Assembly (NCBI GenBank): GCA_022572905.1
Contig: JACZUZ010000095.1
Span: 1-7,154 of the forward strand
Direction: 5' to 3'
From: Candidatus Zixiibacteriota bacterium
GTDB taxonomy: Bacteria > Zixibacteria > MSB-5A5 > GN15 > JACZUZ01
DNA: 7,154 bases
A program made the position numbers and the translations under genes. Of the stretch, positions 5,623-7,154 are shown piece after piece. Position 1 is the first letter of the stretch. Each line of letters begins with the position of its first letter. The notes beneath the pieces are model-generated. The model was not told where the DNA came from. It searched no databases and saw only the letters and a program-made list of their open reading frames with translations.

Positions 5623-5630
5623 ATATCTTT

Positions 5631-6770
5631 ATGAGTATTGACGATCACAAGAAATTCATGACCCGCGCGATGAGTCTTGCCCTGAAGGGGCAGGGGATAA
5701 CAGCTCCCAATCCCTACGTAGGGGCGACTATTGTTAAAAGAGGGCGGATAGTCGGTGAGGGCTATCATCGCGGTCCCGGCAAGCCGCACGCGGAAGTGGT
5801 CGCATTGCGCAAGGCGGGTCGCTCTGCGCGAGGATCGACCATGTATTTGAACCTGGAGCCGTGTTGCCATCAGGGGCGCACAGGGCCCTGCTCAGAAGAA
5901 ATTATTCGGGCCGGGGTAAGCGAGGTTCACTTTGCCGCAACCGATCCTAATCCGCTGGTCAATGGAGGCGGAGCCCGCTCTCTTCGGAAGGCGGGAATCA
6001 AGGTTTCGCGCGGACCGCTGACCGCAAGGGCCATTGCGCTAAACGAACTCTATCGCAATCGCTATCTGGGTTCAAGGCCTTTTGTGACGCTCAAGACGGC
6101 GCAGACGCTCGACGGCCGCATAGCGGGCGCTGATGGTGTCTCGCAGTGGATATCAGGCGATAAATGCCTGCGCCTCGCGCATACGCTCCGGGCCGAGTCT
6201 GACGCAGTAGTCATTGGAGCGGCGACAGCCGAAGCCGACAACCCGCAACTCACAGTTCGCAAAACCCGAGGCACGAATCCATACCGCATTGTTCTTTCTA
6301 CGAGCGGAAGAATAAATCCCCAGCTGAGACTTTTTCGCGAGAACAATGACCGCAGGACAATAGTGGCGCTATCAGCCAAACGAATCCCACGCGAGTTAAG
6401 AGAGATTCGGGGATTAATTATCTGGCAAGTTGAACACGGTCCCGACGGATTACTGCTGGCCGACTTACTGCGCAAGGCTTGGGACTATGGCATAAATTCG
6501 ATGCTAGTTGAAGGGGGAGGACGAGTGTCCACAAGTTTCCTGAGAGAAGAATTGGTGGACCGACACATAATGGTAATCGCCCCGATGGCCCTCGGGGAGG
6601 GACCTTCGGCTATTCAGGATTTCGGCCATTCAACGATTAAGTCCGCTCTACGCTATAAGAACTCCAAGTTTGAGCAGTGCGGAAATGATATTGTTTTCAC
6701 CGGTTATCCCATTTTCGATAACATTCCGTCCCGGAACAAGCCTTCCCGAAACGGGCTGAAAGCGAATTAG
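5631..6770 (+). CDS. ribD: bifunctional riboflavin biosynthesis deaminase/reductase RibD
   Basis: This cytoplasmic enzyme catalyses the second and third steps after GTP opening. It deaminates the diaminopyrimidine ribosylamino-phosphate and then reduces the ribosyl chain with NADPH. It has 379 residues, against 367 in E. coli. The deaminase domain (about 5-145) shows TAPNPYVGA (24-32) and zinc-site residues H53 (HAE), C78 (EPCCHQGRTGPC) and C87, with E55 as proton shuttle. Residue 79 is Cys where many homologues have Ser. DPNPLV (105-110) is also conserved. The reductase domain (about 149-360) shows TLKTAQTLDGRIA (153-165), SQWISG (171-176), ADNPQLTVR (202-210) and LVEGGG (292-297). I chose ATG 5631 because it begins the conserved region at normal length. 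The longer frame back to TTG 5571 has no ribosome site and adds non-homologous sequence. It is the first gene of an FMN-riboswitch operon and the riboflavin synthase gene follows after 15 nt. Confidence 0.97.
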   Translation: MSIDDHKKFMTRAMSLALKGQGITAPNPYVGATIVKRGRIVGEGYHRGPGKPHAEVVALRKAGRSARGSTMYLNLEPCCHQGRTGPCSEEIIRAGVSEVHFAATDPNPLVNGGGARSLRKAGIKVSRGPLTARAIALNELYRNRYLGSRPFVTLKTAQTLDGRIAGADGVSQWISGDKCLRLAHTLRAESDAVVIGAATAEADNPQLTVRKTRGTNPYRIVLSTSGRINPQLRLFRENNDRRTIVALSAKRIPRELREIRGLIIWQVEHGPDGLLLADLLRKAWDYGINSMLVEGGGRVSTSFLREELVDRHIMVIAPMALGEGPSAIQDFGHSTIKSALRYKNSKFEQCGNDIVFTGYPIFDNIPSRNKPSRNGLKAN

Positions 6771-6785
6771 GAGCATAAGCGAAGT

Positions 6786-7154
6786 ATGTTTACAGGTTTG
6801 GTTCAGGAGAAAGCGAAGGTTCTTTCCATCAGAAAGAATAATGGCGAGTCAGCAATTAGTATCACGCTTGCGTTGTGCGGCGCCGCGTTAGGAGAGTCAA
6901 TTGCTATTAATGGTTGTTGCCTGACTGTGAGCGAAGCCGACGACTCGGAAGCGACATTCTATGTATCCCCTGAGACAATTTCTCGAACCACGCTGTGTTT
7001 TCTTGCGGAGGGGAATAGTGTGAACATCGAAAAATCTCTGGCCCTGGGCGATCAGATGGGCGGACATTTTGTATCTGGACACATAGACGATATTGGCACA
7101 CTGCTGGAAATATCTAAGGACGAAGATTCATTGAGACTCGCAATCGGCTACTCA
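6786..7154 (+). CDS. ribE: riboflavin synthase alpha chain (5' part, cut by the window end)
   Basis: The enzyme converts two 6,7-dimethyl-8-ribityllumazine molecules to riboflavin plus the pyrimidine precursor, the last step of the pathway. The frame opens with MFTGLVQE, the near-invariant N-terminus of the family, and stays open for 123 codons to the last base, with no stop in the window. Conserved blocks are GESIAINGCCLTV (36-48), SPETISRTTL (61-70) and GDQMGGHFVSGHID (88-101). Complete proteins have about 200 residues in two similar barrels, so roughly 80 are missing. The middle of INGCCLTV has Cys44 where Val is common. A GGAG at 6770-6773 overlaps the ribD stop, but its 12-base spacing is long. 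Translation may be coupled to ribD. The symbol ribE follows common annotation usage; E. coli literature calls this enzyme ribC. Confidence 0.97.
   Translation, partial: MFTGLVQEKAKVLSIRKNNGESAISITLALCGAALGESIAINGCCLTVSEADDSEATFYVSPETISRTTLCFLAEGNSVNIEKSLALGDQMGGHFVSGHIDDIGTLLEISKDEDSLRLAIGYS

Larger units (their letters stand above)
5188..5630 (+). other. non-coding leader region of the riboflavin operon
   Basis: These 443 bases between the protease stop and the ribD start hold no credible gene. In order they contain a T-rich stretch after the stop without a preceding hairpin, a promoter (5233-5260), an FMN aptamer (5274-5421) and about 209 nt of leader with several hairpins (5449-5465, 5463-5493, 5497-5512, 5559-5580, 5611-5622). 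An open minus-strand frame crosses the region, but the aptamer explains the sequence better. Confidence 0.85.

Noticed and set aside
5226..5870. 214-codon minus-strand open frame across the ribD leader
   Set aside because: It runs antisense to the FMN aptamer and the ribD start, shows no recognisable domain, and is explained by the conserved RNA element and the coding bias of ribD.
6897..7101. Two short minus-strand frames at the right end
   Set aside because: They lie entirely antisense to the conserved riboflavin synthase gene, which is open through the window end.
1..7154. CRISPR array, insertion sequence, phage or toxin-antitoxin signals
   Set aside because: No spaced direct repeats, transposase motifs, terminal inverted repeats or small paired genes were seen on reading both strands.

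Overview
The window looks like an ordinary chromosomal stretch from a free-living Gram-negative (diderm) bacterium. The evidence is a predicted outer-membrane beta-barrel with a signal peptide, a predicted lipoprotein protease and an inner-membrane-anchored TPR protein, alongside purine-salvage, tRNA and riboflavin genes. Every gene I can support lies on the + strand. Base composition looks balanced by eye (not computed). The two best promoters have TTGACA -35 boxes with sigma70-like spacing, which does not resemble the Bacteroidota-type promoter. The gene mix would suit a member of the FCB/candidate-phylum radiation, but the taxonomy is only a guess.

Layout: (1) 1-99, a possible C-terminal tail of an upstream gene; (2) 107-685, adenine phosphoribosyltransferase (apt); (3) 733-806, tRNA-Arg(CCT) without encoded CCA; (4) 807-1084, a non-coding leader with a strong promoter (906-934) and a stem-loop at the predicted 5' end of the transcript; (5) 1085-2695, a FadL/PorV-like outer-membrane protein with a TTG start fixed by a GGAGG ribosome site; (6) 2907-3695, a YfgM-like single-pass TPR protein; (7) 3900-4277, a small three-helix membrane protein with a hairpin just before its ribosome site; (8) 4372-5187, an M48 zinc metalloprotease with a lipoprotein signal (BepA/LoiP-like); (9) 5188-5630, a non-coding block with a promoter, an FMN riboswitch and a long structured leader; (10) 5631-6770, ribD; (11) 6786 to the window end, the 5' part of the riboflavin synthase gene (ribE), open at the right edge.

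Two functional groups stand out. The right end is a riboflavin operon under FMN feedback control: ribD makes the pyrimidine intermediate and riboflavin synthase performs the last step. Further rib genes (ribBA, ribH) would be expected beyond the window. The middle holds four envelope genes, namely an outer-membrane barrel, a YfgM-like TPR protein, a small membrane protein and a BepA-like M48 protease. This is suggestive of outer-membrane protein biogenesis or quality control, but the roughly 95-210 nt gaps mean they need not be one operon.

I found no mobile element, CRISPR array, phage gene or toxin-antitoxin pair, and no convincing undescribed system. The observations most worth checking are regulatory RNA structures: the expression platform of the FMN riboswitch, the hairpin before the small membrane protein, and the 5' stem-loop of the outer-membrane protein mRNA.
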